64,000 nt of DNA from Streptomyces roseifaciens (GTDB lineage Bacteria; Actinomycetota; Actinomycetes; Streptomycetales; Streptomycetaceae), in contig NZ_LNBE01000003.1 in the NCBI RefSeq assembly GCF_001445655.1, positions 806,001 to 870,000 of the forward strand, given 5' to 3'. How positions within the stretch are numbered: the first letter of the stretch is position 1; each line of letters begins with the position of its first letter. Position numbers and translations under genes: made by a program. The notes under the pieces were generated by a model. The model was not told where the DNA came from. It saw nothing but the letters and a program-made list of their open reading frames with translations, and did not search any database. This document shows positions 31,574-40,109 of the stretch, piece by piece.

Positions 31574-33769
31574 CTACACCCGCGTCGCCGCCGACCGCCC
31601 CAGCAGCACCCACAGCAGGAACGGCCCGCCGAGAACGGTGCTGACGATCCCGACGGGAATCTCCGCCCCGTCGAGCGCGACCCGCCCCACGGTGTCCGCC
31701 AGGACGACGAGCGTGGCCCCGACCAGCATGGAGCCCAGCACAGGCACCCGCAGCGGCCCGGCCAGCCGCCCCGCGATCACGGGCGAGGCGAGGGCGATGA
31801 AGCCGACCGGCCCGCAGATGCCCACCGCGAGGCCGGCGAGGCCGACCGCGAGCAGCATGCACACCAGCCGCACCCGGCCCGGCGCGACGCCGAGCGAGGC
31901 GGCGGTGGAGTCGTCGAACCGCAGCACGTTGAGGTGGCGGGCGACGACCAGGGCGAGCGGCACCAGGACGGCCAGGCCGATGAGGACCGGCATGGCCACG
32001 GAGTAGCTGCGGCCGTTGAGGCTGCCGGACGTCCACACGTACAGCGAACTGGCCGAGTTCAGGGAGCGGCGGGAGAGGACGACCTGGGTGATCGCCGAGG
32101 CGAGCGCCGACATGGCGAGGCCCACGACGAGGACGCGGTAACCGCGCTGGCCCAGGCCGCCGGAGACGGTGGTGACGACGAGCACGGCGGCGAGCGCGCC
32201 GAGCGGGCCCGCCCACCACGCGCCGAACGTGCCGCTGAGGGTGGCGGACAGCAGGACGGCGGCGGTCGCGCCGTCGTTGACGCCGAGCAGTTCGGGCGTG
32301 GCGAGCCGGTTGCGGGCGAGGGTCTGCGTGAGGCAGCCGGCGAGGCCGAGGGCCGCGCCCGCGGCGAGCCCTGCCACGATCCGGCCGAGCCGGAACTTCT
32401 GCACGAGCAGGACGTCGAACCGGTCGCCCGACCCGAAGACGGCGTTGAACGTACGGCTCAGGCTCATCTCGCTCTGCCCGGCGTACGCGGAGAGGACGAC
32501 CGCGCCGACGAGCAGGGCGGCGAGGGCGAAGGCCGCGACGGCGGCCCGGCGCGGCACGAGCAGCGACAGGGAGCCGCTGCGGACGACGAGGGTGTCGGCG
32601 CCGCCGTCCTCTCCCTTGCGGGGACGGGGCAGCCGGGCTCCGACACCGCGCCCGCCCTTCGGGCTCTCCTCCGCGGCGGGGTCGGTCATGCCCATCGAGG
32701 CCATCCGCCGTGAGCGGACGATGGCGATGAGAACGGGGGCGCCGAAGAGGGCGATGATGACGGAGACGGGCGCCTCGAACGGCCGGGAGACCACGCGGGC
32801 GAGGACGTCGGAGCCGGTCAGCACGCCCGCGCCGATGAGGCCGGCGAGCACGATCTGGGCGGTGAGGCGCGGTCCGGTGACGGCCCGTGCGAGGAACCCG
32901 GCGAGCAGGCCGAGGAAGGAGATGGGTCCGACGAGCGCCACGGACGCGGCGGTGAGCAGGGTGACGGCCACGGCCACGACGACGCGGATGACGCCGGGCC
33001 GGTGGCCCAGCCCCTTGGCGAGGTCGTCGCCGAGCGCGAGCGCGGACAGCGGGCGGGCGATCAGCAGTGCGACGACGAATCCGGCGGCGAGGACGGGCAC
33101 CAGGCTGCCGAGCTTCGTGAAGCCCTCGACGCCCGCGAGCGAGCCCAGGACCCAGAAGCGGAAGCGGTCGTAGGTCTCGGCGGAGTTGACGATGAGCACG
33201 CTGGTGATGCCGCCGAAGGTGGCTCCGAGCGCGGAGCCGGCGAGCACCAGCCGCATCGGGGAACCGCCGCCGCGGCGGCTCGCGATGAGCAGCACCAGCG
33301 CACTGGCCAGGACGGCGCCGCCGAAGGCCCACAGGAGGTAGCCGTAGCCGCTGCTCACGCCGAGGAAGGCGATGCCGACGACGACACCGAGCGAGGCACC
33401 GGCGTTCACGCCGAGCAGGCCGGTCTCGGCCAGGGGATTGCGGGTGACGGCCTGCAACAGGCAGCCCGCGGTGCCGAGCGCGGCGCCGACGGCCAGTGCG
33501 GTGAGCGTCCGGGGCAGCCGCAGGTCGCCGACGACCAGCGAGAGCCGGGAGCTGTCGCGGGCCCCGTTCCGCCCGAGGACGTAGTCCAGCACGTCCCCGG
33601 CCCCGACCTCGCCCGCCCCGACGGACAGGGAGAGGGCGGACAGCACGAGGACCCCCACCACGAGGAGGGCCGAGGCGGTCAGGACGGCCCGGTTGCCGTG
33701 CACACGCCCCGCCGGGGCCTGTTGGCCGGCGGGCTGCACCTCCGGGGGGCCCACTTGCGACACAGTCAT
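31574..33769 (-). CDS. Fused double FecCD permease for ferric siderophore
   Basis: A 731-residue protein made of two FecCD/BtuC-type halves joined in one chain, as in FhuB. Each half repeats the family landmarks: LRLPRTLTALAVGAALGTAGCLLQAVTRNPLAETGLLGVNAGAS in the first and FRLGRIVAGLAAGAALGLAGCLTQTLARNRLATPELLGVNDGAT in the second, and GPISFLGLLA against GPVGFIALASP. About 18-20 helices. The halves are joined by a roughly 50-residue charged linker (TDPAAEESPKGG...). It imports the siderophore together with the ATPase (17830) and the lipoprotein (18814). The start codon touches an iron box, so the mRNA may be leaderless or start at a downstream codon. Confidence 0.9.
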   Translation of the reverse strand: MTVSQVGPPEVQPAGQQAPAGRVHGNRAVLTASALLVVGVLVLSALSLSVGAGEVGAGDVLDYVLGRNGARDSSRLSLVVGDLRLPRTLTALAVGAALGTAGCLLQAVTRNPLAETGLLGVNAGASLGVVVGIAFLGVSSGYGYLLWAFGGAVLASALVLLIASRRGGGSPMRLVLAGSALGATFGGITSVLIVNSAETYDRFRFWVLGSLAGVEGFTKLGSLVPVLAAGFVVALLIARPLSALALGDDLAKGLGHRPGVIRVVVAVAVTLLTAASVALVGPISFLGLLAGFLARAVTGPRLTAQIVLAGLIGAGVLTGSDVLARVVSRPFEAPVSVIIALFGAPVLIAIVRSRRMASMGMTDPAAEESPKGGRGVGARLPRPRKGEDGGADTLVVRSGSLSLLVPRRAAVAAFALAALLVGAVVLSAYAGQSEMSLSRTFNAVFGSGDRFDVLLVQKFRLGRIVAGLAAGAALGLAGCLTQTLARNRLATPELLGVNDGATAAVLLSATLSGTFGAWWAGPLGALAAVLVVTTVSGGLGQRGYRVLVVGLAMSALASAITQVVLSRRSLNSASSLYVWTSGSLNGRSYSVAMPVLIGLAVLVPLALVVARHLNVLRFDDSTAASLGVAPGRVRLVCMLLAVGLAGLAVGICGPVGFIALASPVIAGRLAGPLRVPVLGSMLVGATLVVLADTVGRVALDGAEIPVGIVSTVLGGPFLLWVLLGRSAATRV

Positions 33770-33787
33770 AAGGTAAGGCTAGCCTAA
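33769..33787. promoter_or_regulatory. Iron box spanning gene junction
   Basis: TAAGGTAAGGCTAGCCTAA matches the DmdR/IdeR operator. It covers the stop codon (33784-33786) of the upstream phosphatase-like gene and reaches the first base of the permease start codon (33769). The promoter must therefore lie inside the 3' end of the upstream gene. Confidence 0.88.
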
Positions 33788-34392
33788 GGAGTTTGTGTTT
33801 CCGCAGGCGAGGCGGTGTCCGTCGTCCCCTGCGGAAGCGGAACGCCGCAGCGCAGGTTCCACCGGCCCGCGCGCCCCGACAGTTCCGTCACCGACAGCGG
33901 CAGCACATCGAGGCGCCAGAACGTCTGCGGCGGCAGGGCCAGGGCGTGGACCAGTGCGGCGCGGACCACCGCCGGAGCGGCGACGGCCAGCACCCTGCCG
34001 TCCTCCAGGCCGTCGAGCCAGGCGCCTACCCGGGCGACGGCGTCCCGCACCGACTCGCCGCCGTGCGGCGCCGCACCAGGGTCCGTCAGCCAGGCGGCCA
34101 GGGCCCGGGGTTCGTCCGTGCCGACCTCGGCGAGCGGGCGGCCGCGCCAGCGGCCCGGATCGAGGTCGCGCAGCGCCGGCTCGGGACGGGCCGCGGCCAG
34201 GCCGAGGGCCGCCGCGCTCTCGGTGCAGCGGGCCGACGGCGCGGTCAGCACCCGCCCGGCGGCCGGCAGCGAACCGGCCGCCGCCCTCGTGCGGCGCAGC
34301 CCCGCCGCGCCGAGCGGCCCGTCGTCGCCGAACCGGGCCTCGTGCGCAGGGGTGTCGGCGGCGGGTGAGATCAGCATCACACGGACGGTCAC
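33784..34392 (-). CDS. Histidine-phosphatase-fold protein lacking the RHG motif
   Basis: A 202-residue protein with the layout of histidine phosphatases: a first strand, then ARFGDDGPLGAAGLRRTRAA (compare R..G..D.PLT..G..QA), VLTAPSARCTESAAAL (compare SPL.RA..TA), RDLDPGRWRGRPL, GGESVRDAVARVGAWLD, and VAAPAVVRAALVHALALPP, where the second His region would be. The catalytic R-H-G at the first strand reads ISPA, so the phosphoryl-accepting His is absent. It is adjacent to the cobalamin riboswitch and cbtAB and divergent from them. It may be a relic or a regulatory homologue of CobC-type phosphatases. The downstream permease starts 15 bases after its stop. Confidence 0.7.
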   Translation of the reverse strand: MTVRVMLISPAADTPAHEARFGDDGPLGAAGLRRTRAAAGSLPAAGRVLTAPSARCTESAAALGLAAARPEPALRDLDPGRWRGRPLAEVGTDEPRALAAWLTDPGAAPHGGESVRDAVARVGAWLDGLEDGRVLAVAAPAVVRAALVHALALPPQTFWRLDVLPLSVTELSGRAGRWNLRCGVPLPQGTTDTASPAETQTP

Positions 34393-34499
34393 GGTGGTCC
34401 TCGTCCCCCTCTGTCAACGGGTGGCGTCTGCCGCGAATCAGCAGATCACGGGCGCCGCCGGAGCCGCGCGCCGGGGTGAGCATCCGCACGCCGTAGCGC

Positions 34500-34645
34500 A
34501 GGTCACCCGCGCGCGGTACGGTCGCGTGGCAATGACGACGGTGTGACGGAAGCCCGGTGAGATCCCGGCACGGTCGCGCCACTGTGTACCCGGCGGAGCC
34601 CCCGCAGGGAAGTCAGACCCCGCACTGTCGTCCTAGGCCCCAATG
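34500..34645 (+). ncRNA. Cobalamin riboswitch upstream of cbtBA
   Basis: Conserved elements of the B12-binding aptamer are visible: GGAAGCCCGGTGAGATCC, then GCGCCACTGT, and finally GGGAAGTCAGACCC (the B12 box). They lie 30-130 bases before cbtB. By analogy with the known class, cobalamin binding would block expression of the cobalt uptake genes. The 5' boundary is approximate. Confidence 0.9.
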
Positions 34646-34677
34646 ATCGGGACGCGTGTTCCCCAGGAGGTTCTGCC

Positions 34678-34902
34678 ATGGCCCAGTCCGCCGCCCCCGC
34701 CGCCGGTTCGTCCGCGATACCCGCGGTCGCCCCCATCTCGCTCAAGCAGATCGCCCCGTGGGCGCTCTTCGTGGGCATCCTCATGCTGGTCCTGCTCTAC
34801 TTCGTCGGCGCCGAGCAGGGCGCCACCTCCCTCATCGCCGGCGAGAACGTGCACGAGTGGGTCCACGACGGGCGCCACCTGCTCGGCTTCCCCTGCCACT
34901 GA
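34678..34902 (+). CDS. cbtB: CbtB, small cobalt transporter subunit
   Basis: A 74-residue single-pass membrane protein. The helix APWALFVGILMLVLLYFVGAEQGA is followed by NVHEWVHDGRHLLGFPCH, the His-rich C-terminal signature of CbtB, which probably binds cobalt. AGGAGG precedes the ATG. It belongs with CbtA, and the riboswitch upstream confirms a link with cobalamin supply. Confidence 0.93.
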   Translation: MAQSAAPAAGSSAIPAVAPISLKQIAPWALFVGILMLVLLYFVGAEQGATSLIAGENVHEWVHDGRHLLGFPCH

Positions 34903-34923
34903 CGAGCCACCAGGGGAACCACC

Positions 34924-35688
34924 GTGAACTCGATCTCCGTCAGAGCCCTGCTCGTCCGCGGCATGCTCGCGGGCCTCGTCGCCGGCGTCCTGGCCCTCGC
35001 CGTCGCCTACTTCCTCGGCGAGCCCCACGTGGACTCCGCCATCGCCTTCGAGGAGGCCCACAGCCCCCACGACCACGGTGAGGGCGGTGAGGACCCGGTC
35101 AGCCGCACCATGCAGTCCACGGCCGGGCTGGCCACCGGCATCCTCGTCTACGGCGTCGCGATCGGCGGCATCGCTGCGCTGGTCTTCTGCGTCACCCTGG
35201 GCCGCATCGGCCGCTTCGGCCCGCGGGCCACGGCCGCGCTGGTCTCGCTCGGCGCGCTCCTGGCCGTCTACGTGGTGCCGTTCCTGAAGTACCCGGCCAA
35301 CCCGCCCTCCGTCGGCGACCCCGACTCCCTCGACAAGCGCACCGCGCTGTTCTTCCTGATGATCGCGCTCAGCATCCTGCTGTCGGTCGGCGCGGTAATC
35401 CTCGGCAAGCGCCTCGCGCCCCGGCTGGGCAACTGGAACGCGACGGTCGCGGCGGGGGCGGCCTTCGTGATCGCCGTCGGCCTGGCCTACGCCTTCCTGC
35501 CCTCGGTCAACGAACTGCCCGACGACTTCCCGGCGGGCCTGCTGTGGAAGTTCCGCCTGTCGGCCCTGGCGGTGCAGGTCCTGCTGTGGACCGGCTTCGG
35601 CCTCGTCTTCGGCCACCTGGCCGAACGGCTCCTGGCCCCGCGGGCCGGTGCGCCGGACAAGGCCCGGGCGGCGGCACAGGCGGGCTGA
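34924..35688 (+). CDS. cbtA: CbtA, cobalt transporter subunit
   Basis: A 254-residue membrane protein with about six helices and the conserved loop after the first helix, which is acidic and His-rich (FEEAHSPHDHGEGGEDPVSRTMQ), as in CbtA. GTG 34924 lies 22 bases after cbtB, in the same operon. It supplies cobalt for the corrinoid pathway, parts of which are encoded at the right end of the window. A perfect 15-bp hairpin ends the operon. Confidence 0.92.
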   Translation: MNSISVRALLVRGMLAGLVAGVLALAVAYFLGEPHVDSAIAFEEAHSPHDHGEGGEDPVSRTMQSTAGLATGILVYGVAIGGIAALVFCVTLGRIGRFGPRATAALVSLGALLAVYVVPFLKYPANPPSVGDPDSLDKRTALFFLMIALSILLSVGAVILGKRLAPRLGNWNATVAAGAAFVIAVGLAYAFLPSVNELPDDFPAGLLWKFRLSALAVQVLLWTGFGLVFGHLAERLLAPRAGAPDKARAAAQAG

Positions 35689-35721
35689 TCCCCCGCCGGC
35701 GCCCCCGCCGCACCCTCACGA

Positions 35722-35755
35722 GAAGAGCCCGCCCGGGCCACCGGGCGGGCTCTTC
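35722..35755 (+). terminator. Terminator of the cbtBA operon
   Basis: GAAGAGCCCGCCCGG and its complement form a perfect 15-bp stem around GCCA. The 170 bases after it, to the next start, contain a likely promoter but no gene. Confidence 0.85.
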
Positions 35756-35925
35756 CCATGCCCCCTCCGGCGCCGCTCCCGAGGGCCCTCCCCGTGCCGC
35801 CCCGCACGCCCCGTCAGCCTCATAAGTCCCGCTCACCCGTTAGTGGTTCGGATTTCTTTCCGCGCACGGGCTGGTGCGACGATGCCGCTCGCCCCGACCA
35901 CCGACAGCCTGGGAATGGAGCCTTG

Positions 35926-36870
35926 ATGCAGCGACGTGGGGGAGAGCAGGACCGCCGCCGGGGAGCGTGGGGAGCGCCACTGGCGGCGACGGTGACGGCG
36001 ACGGCCGCGGCCCTCGCCGCCGCCCTCCCGGCACCGGCCGCGCACGCCGCGCACGGCCCGTCGGTCGACGCGAAGGGCGCCTACCTGATGGACGCCGCCT
36101 CCGCGCGCCCGCTGTGGGCCAAGGACGCGACCGTCAAGCGGCCCATGGCCAGCACCACGAAGATCATGACCGCGGTGGTGGTGCTGGACACCCCGGGGGT
36201 GAACCTGGAGCGGCAGATCGAGATTAAGCAGTCCTACCGCGACTACGTCCAGCGGACCGGCGCGAGCACGGCGGACCTGCGCACCGGCGACAAGCTCACG
36301 GCGCGTCAGCTCCTGTACGCGCTGATGCTCCCCTCCGGCTGCGACGCCGCCTACGCCCTCGCCGACGCCTTCGGCACGGGACCCGACGAGGCGGCCCGCA
36401 CGAAGTCGTTCGTCGCCAAGATGAACGCCAAGGCCCGGCAGCTGAAGCTGCGCGGCACCAACTACGACTCCTTCGACGGCATCTCCTCCGCGGGCAGGAA
36501 CTACTCCACCCCCCGGGACCTGGCCGAGCTCTCCCGGCACGCCCTGCGCAGCGCCACCTTCCGCACCGTCGTCTCCGCGCTGAACACCCAGCAGAAGGCG
36601 AAGAACGTCAACCGGCTGTACACCTGGTACAACACCAACAAGCTGCTCGGCTCGTACCGGGGCGTGACGGGGATCAAGACCGGGACCACCACGGCTTCCG
36701 GGCCCTGCCTGGTGTTCGCCGCGCGGCAGGGCGGGCGGAGCGTCGTCGGGGTCGTCCTCAACGACGCAGCGAACCGCTACCCGGACGCCGCCGAGATGCT
36801 CGACTACGCTTTCAAGAAGCGCACGCCCCTGAAGCTGCGCCGGCTTCCCTCCGCGGCGCACGACGACTGA
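35926..36870 (+). CDS. Secreted D,D-peptidase/transpeptidase, K15-like
   Basis: A 314-residue penicillin-binding protein of the S11 family. An Arg-rich start plus the hydrophobic stretch to AAHAAHG (about residue 43) makes a signal peptide. Active-site motifs are S76-T-T-K79, S137-G-C139 and K251-T-G. The Cys in the second motif, where most family members have Asn, is the hallmark of the Streptomyces K15 DD-transpeptidase. It acts outside the membrane on peptidoglycan stem peptides. ATG 35926 is preceded by TGGAG. It is a single gene with its own terminator at 36915. Confidence 0.9.
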   Translation: MQRRGGEQDRRRGAWGAPLAATVTATAAALAAALPAPAAHAAHGPSVDAKGAYLMDAASARPLWAKDATVKRPMASTTKIMTAVVVLDTPGVNLERQIEIKQSYRDYVQRTGASTADLRTGDKLTARQLLYALMLPSGCDAAYALADAFGTGPDEAARTKSFVAKMNAKARQLKLRGTNYDSFDGISSAGRNYSTPRDLAELSRHALRSATFRTVVSALNTQQKAKNVNRLYTWYNTNKLLGSYRGVTGIKTGTTTASGPCLVFAARQGGRSVVGVVLNDAANRYPDAAEMLDYAFKKRTPLKLRRLPSAAHDD

Positions 36871-36914
36871 CCGCACGCCGCCCGCTGCGCACGTCCTGCG
36901 GGCCACCGCACCGC

Positions 36915-36948
36915 CGAGCCCGGACCCCCGCCGAGGGGTCCGGGCTCG
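36915..36948 (+). terminator. Terminator after DD-peptidase gene
   Basis: CGAGCCCGGACCCC pairs perfectly over 14 bases around CGCCGA. The following 36949-37305 has no convincing gene. It holds an A+T-richer stretch (about 36950-37010) likely to be the promoter of the ABC gene, with direct repeats TGAACGAG/TGAACAG near 36987. Confidence 0.8.
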
Positions 36949-37305
36949 CGTTGTACCAACTACCGCGAAGCAGCGGTCACTTATACCTGAACGAGTGAAC
37001 AGTCTGCAGGGAACTGCGGGTTGGCGAACTTTCCCGCGGGCCGGGGCGGCTAGAGTCCTCCTGTCCGGAAACGGGCACCGGAAGGCCGCGGAAACCCCGA
37101 CGGCGTCGGACAGGTCACCGTCCGCCGGGGTCCCGTCCACCACCCCTCAGTCCGACTCCCCGGCACGTCGCCGCGTACCGCAGCCGCGGCGTGCTCCTCG
37201 GCCATGCCCTTGGCACGGATCGGTTCACCGACGCGTCTCGCCGCCAAGCACCAGCGCCCTCCTGCCCGCACCCGCCGGCCCGCCCCACCGTCCTCAGGAG
37301 GCTTC

Positions 37306-37389
37306 ATGTCCCGCCCCGCGTCCCCCGCGGCGTCTCCCCCCACGTCCGTGACCGGCCCGCGAGCCTACCGCGTGCCGGAGGCACGGTGA
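37306..37389 (+). CDS. 27-residue ORF coupled to ABC exporter
   Basis: Encodes MSRPASPAASPPTSVTGPRA followed by YRVPEAR. An excellent ribosome binding site (AGGAGG, four bases before ATG) and the overlap of its TGA with the exporter's GTG (GTGA) show that it is probably translated. It is rich in Pro, Ser and Ala and contains no Cys. It could be a leader peptide that couples translation, or a small product exported by the ABC protein. Unrecognised. Confidence 0.55.
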   Translation: MSRPASPAASPPTSVTGPRAYRVPEAR

Positions 37390-39452
37390 CGCCCTTCGCG
37401 CGGCGCCCGCCGCGCCCGATCCCCGTGTCGGAGAGCGAAGTCCTGCTGTTCGGTGGCGCCTTGCGGCACGACAAGGCCTTCGTCAACCACGAACGGCCGC
37501 TGCTGCGGCTGTCGTTCTGGTCGATGGCCCGTCAGCTTCCGGCCATGGTCGCCACCGTCACCCGGGCCGCCTGGTGCGAGGACCGCCCGGCGCTGCTCGC
37601 GCTCGTCGGCGCCGAGCTGGGCCAGGGGCTGACGCGCGCCTTCGGGCTGGTCGCCGCCAACCGCGCGCTGACCGCCCTCTTCACCGCCGGACCCACCACC
37701 GAGCGGCTGCGCGAGGCCCTGCCGTCGCTGCTGGCGGTCACCTCGGTCGCCGCCGCCACCGCGCTGCTCTCGGCGGTCTCCGTGGCGGCCGCCGGGCAGC
37801 TGGAGCCGAAGGTGGAGCGGGTGTGCACCGCACGCTTCTACCGCGGCGCGGTCCGCGTGGAGCTCGCGGTCCTGGAGGACAAGGACTTCCACCGCCTGCT
37901 CGACGCAGGCCGGTTCGGCACCGACTCGGTCCGGCTGATGATCGGCTCGTCGGTCACCGTCGTCAACGCCGTCGTGGGGCTGGCCGCCTCCGCCGGGGTG
38001 CTCGCCCTGCTGCACCCGTCCCTGGTGCCCATGCTGCTGCTCGTGGCCGCCCCCAAGGGCTGGGGCGCGGTCGTCACCGCCCGGCGGCAGTACGCCTCCC
38101 GGCACGCCTGGATCGAGCACCGGCGCGCCATCTCCGTCATCACCTCCACGCTCACCGGCCTCGACACCGCCGCCGAGATCCGGGTGCACGGCGCGGGCCG
38201 CATGCTCGTCGGCGCCTACGACGACATGGCCGCCACCGTGGAGAAGGAGCAGCAGCGCCTGGCCCGCGCCGAGGCGGTCACGCGCACCGCCGCTTCCGCG
38301 CTCTCGGGGACCGCCGCGCTCGTCGTCTACGGAGCGCTGTGGCTGCTGCTGGCCTCGGGCGGCATGCCGCTGGCCGTCGCCGGCACAGCGGTGATCGCCG
38401 TCCGGGCCGCCGGCGCGAGCCTCACCGCGCTGGTGACCCAGGTCAACCGGCTCTACGAGGAGGCCATGTACCTCAGCGACCTGGAGCGCGCCTGCGTGGA
38501 GGCGGAGCGGCACGCCATCCCCGAGGGCGGCACGCCGATGGCGCCGGGCGTGAAGGAGATCCGGCTGGAGAAGGTCACCTTCGTCTATCCCGGGGCCCCG
38601 GCACCCGCGCTCAGCGAGGTCAGCCTGACCGTCCCGCCGGGCAAGGTCGTCGCGCTGGTCGGTGCGAACGGCTCCGGCAAGACCACCCTGTCCAAGCTCG
38701 TCGCCGGGCTGTACCTGCCGACCTCCGGGCAGCTGTACTGGAACGGGGTCGAGATCCGCGACGCCGACCGCGACCTGCTCTTCGACCAGGTCGCCGTGCT
38801 GTCCCAGGACTTCCCCCGCTGGCCCATGACGGCCCGCGCCAACATCCACATCGGCCGCCCGGGGACGCCGCCGGACCAGGACCGGATCGAGCGGGCCGCC
38901 GCCGAGTCCGGTGCCACCGGCGTCGTCGACTCGCTGCCGCACCAGTGGGACAGCCTCGTGGTCAAGGGCTTCGAGCGCGGCACCCAGATCTCCGGCGGTC
39001 AGTGGCAGCGCCTGGGCAGCGCCCGCGCCCGCTACCGCCGCGCGCCCCTGCTGATCGTCGACGAGCCGACCTCGGCCCTGGACCCCAAGGCGGAGGCGGA
39101 GGCGTTCCAGTCGCTGCGGTCGCTGACCGACGGCGGCACGACCGTCCTGCTGATCACCCACCGGCTCGCCGCGACCGCGACCGCCGACCTCATCTACGTC
39201 CTCGACAACGGCCGGGTGGTGGGGGAGGGGACGCACGAGGAGCTGATGGCCGTCGACGGCGGCCTGTACCGGTCGATGTACGAGCTCCAGGCCGCCCAGT
39301 ACGGCTTCGGCGCGCCCCAGGCCGCCGCTCCCGGCCAGGCTCCGGCTTCCGCCCAGACCGCCGCTTCCGCTTCCGCCCATACCCCTGCCCATGCCGCCTC
39401 CGACCCCGCCCCGCGCAAGAGTTCGCCGCATGCACAGCCCGCCCAGACCTGA
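37386..39452 (+). CDS. ABC exporter, fused membrane and ATPase domains
   Basis: A 688-residue half-transporter-type exporter. The N-terminal membrane domain (about 55-380) has six helices, and the ATPase domain follows with Walker A GANGSGKTTLS, signature QISGGQWQRLGSARARYR, Walker B LLIVDEPTSALD and the switch ITHRL. The C-terminal roughly 50 residues are an Ala/Gln/Pro-rich repeat tail (ASAQTAAS...). GTG 37386 has GGAGG upstream. The domain resembles exporters found next to peptide or antibiotic genes, but no modification enzyme is adjacent. Two tiny ORFs flank it. Confidence 0.88.
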   Translation: MTPFARRPPRPIPVSESEVLLFGGALRHDKAFVNHERPLLRLSFWSMARQLPAMVATVTRAAWCEDRPALLALVGAELGQGLTRAFGLVAANRALTALFTAGPTTERLREALPSLLAVTSVAAATALLSAVSVAAAGQLEPKVERVCTARFYRGAVRVELAVLEDKDFHRLLDAGRFGTDSVRLMIGSSVTVVNAVVGLAASAGVLALLHPSLVPMLLLVAAPKGWGAVVTARRQYASRHAWIEHRRAISVITSTLTGLDTAAEIRVHGAGRMLVGAYDDMAATVEKEQQRLARAEAVTRTAASALSGTAALVVYGALWLLLASGGMPLAVAGTAVIAVRAAGASLTALVTQVNRLYEEAMYLSDLERACVEAERHAIPEGGTPMAPGVKEIRLEKVTFVYPGAPAPALSEVSLTVPPGKVVALVGANGSGKTTLSKLVAGLYLPTSGQLYWNGVEIRDADRDLLFDQVAVLSQDFPRWPMTARANIHIGRPGTPPDQDRIERAAAESGATGVVDSLPHQWDSLVVKGFERGTQISGGQWQRLGSARARYRRAPLLIVDEPTSALDPKAEAEAFQSLRSLTDGGTTVLLITHRLAATATADLIYVLDNGRVVGEGTHEELMAVDGGLYRSMYELQAAQYGFGAPQAAAPGQAPASAQTAASASAHTPAHAASDPAPRKSSPHAQPAQT

Positions 39453-39462
39453 GGACAGGGCG

Positions 39463-39630
39463 GTGTCCGCTCCGCCCGCTCCGCCCGTGCCTCCGCCGGA
39501 CCCGTTGAGTCCGCTGGCGAGCACCTTGCGCGATGTTCTGGGGTGCCTGGGTGTGATCACGGCCGCGGTTCTCATCTCCGTCCTGTGCGTGCATCTCGGC
39601 CAGGCCTTTCCGGGGCTGGCCGCCAAGTGA
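39463..39630 (+). CDS. 55-residue single-pass membrane protein
   Basis: Starting at GTG 39463, which lies 8 bases after GAGG at the exporter's stop, the product has a Pro-rich N-terminus (APPAPPVPPPDPLSPLAST) and one membrane helix (LGCLGVITAAVLISVLCVHLG) with two Cys. Longer in-frame starts at 39391 and 39430 exist but lack ribosome binding sites. Proximity suggests an accessory subunit of the ABC exporter. No family recognised. Confidence 0.5.
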   Translation: MSAPPAPPVPPPDPLSPLASTLRDVLGCLGVITAAVLISVLCVHLGQAFPGLAAK

Positions 39631-39641
39631 GTAGAGGAACG

Positions 39642-39665
39642 CCGTAACCGCCCCCGGGGTTACGG
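39642..39665 (+). terminator. Hairpin after exporter cluster
   Basis: CCGTAACC pairs with GGTTACGG around GCCCCCGG. The following stretch to 40109 contains A+T-richer promoter-like sequence for the DUF4360 gene but no supported ORF. Confidence 0.5.
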
Positions 39666-40109
39666 GCCCGAGCCGTATCGAATTCCAGGACGCCTTGCGG
39701 GGCTGCCGATTTCTGTGTGGATCACGCCGCCTCCTGTGTTTAGCGGGAGGCGGCTGCCGGGAAAAACGGGGTGAATTCACGGTTCCGGGCAAGTGCCGGG
39801 TACGGCCCATTTCACTGTATTGAGCAAGTGTCTACAGGCGTCCGGGGGTTGTGGCTTCCCACCCACCCCGGTCACCTGGGCCTCCGTTCGGACGGGAAAA
39901 CCGGGGAACGGTTGTCCGACGCGGAGTCTGGCGGACTCGGGTGGCGCCTCCTACCATTCGAACGCTCCCCGTCCCCAGGGGTCGTTCGGATGCGGGGCGT
40001 GGCATGTCCATGCCCTAGCGATCCGCGCTCTCACTCATTCCGGTCCGGCGTCCTCCGGGTCCCGGCCCGAAATGAAGCCGCTCATTCGAGGACAACCGAT
40101 TGGAGAGCC

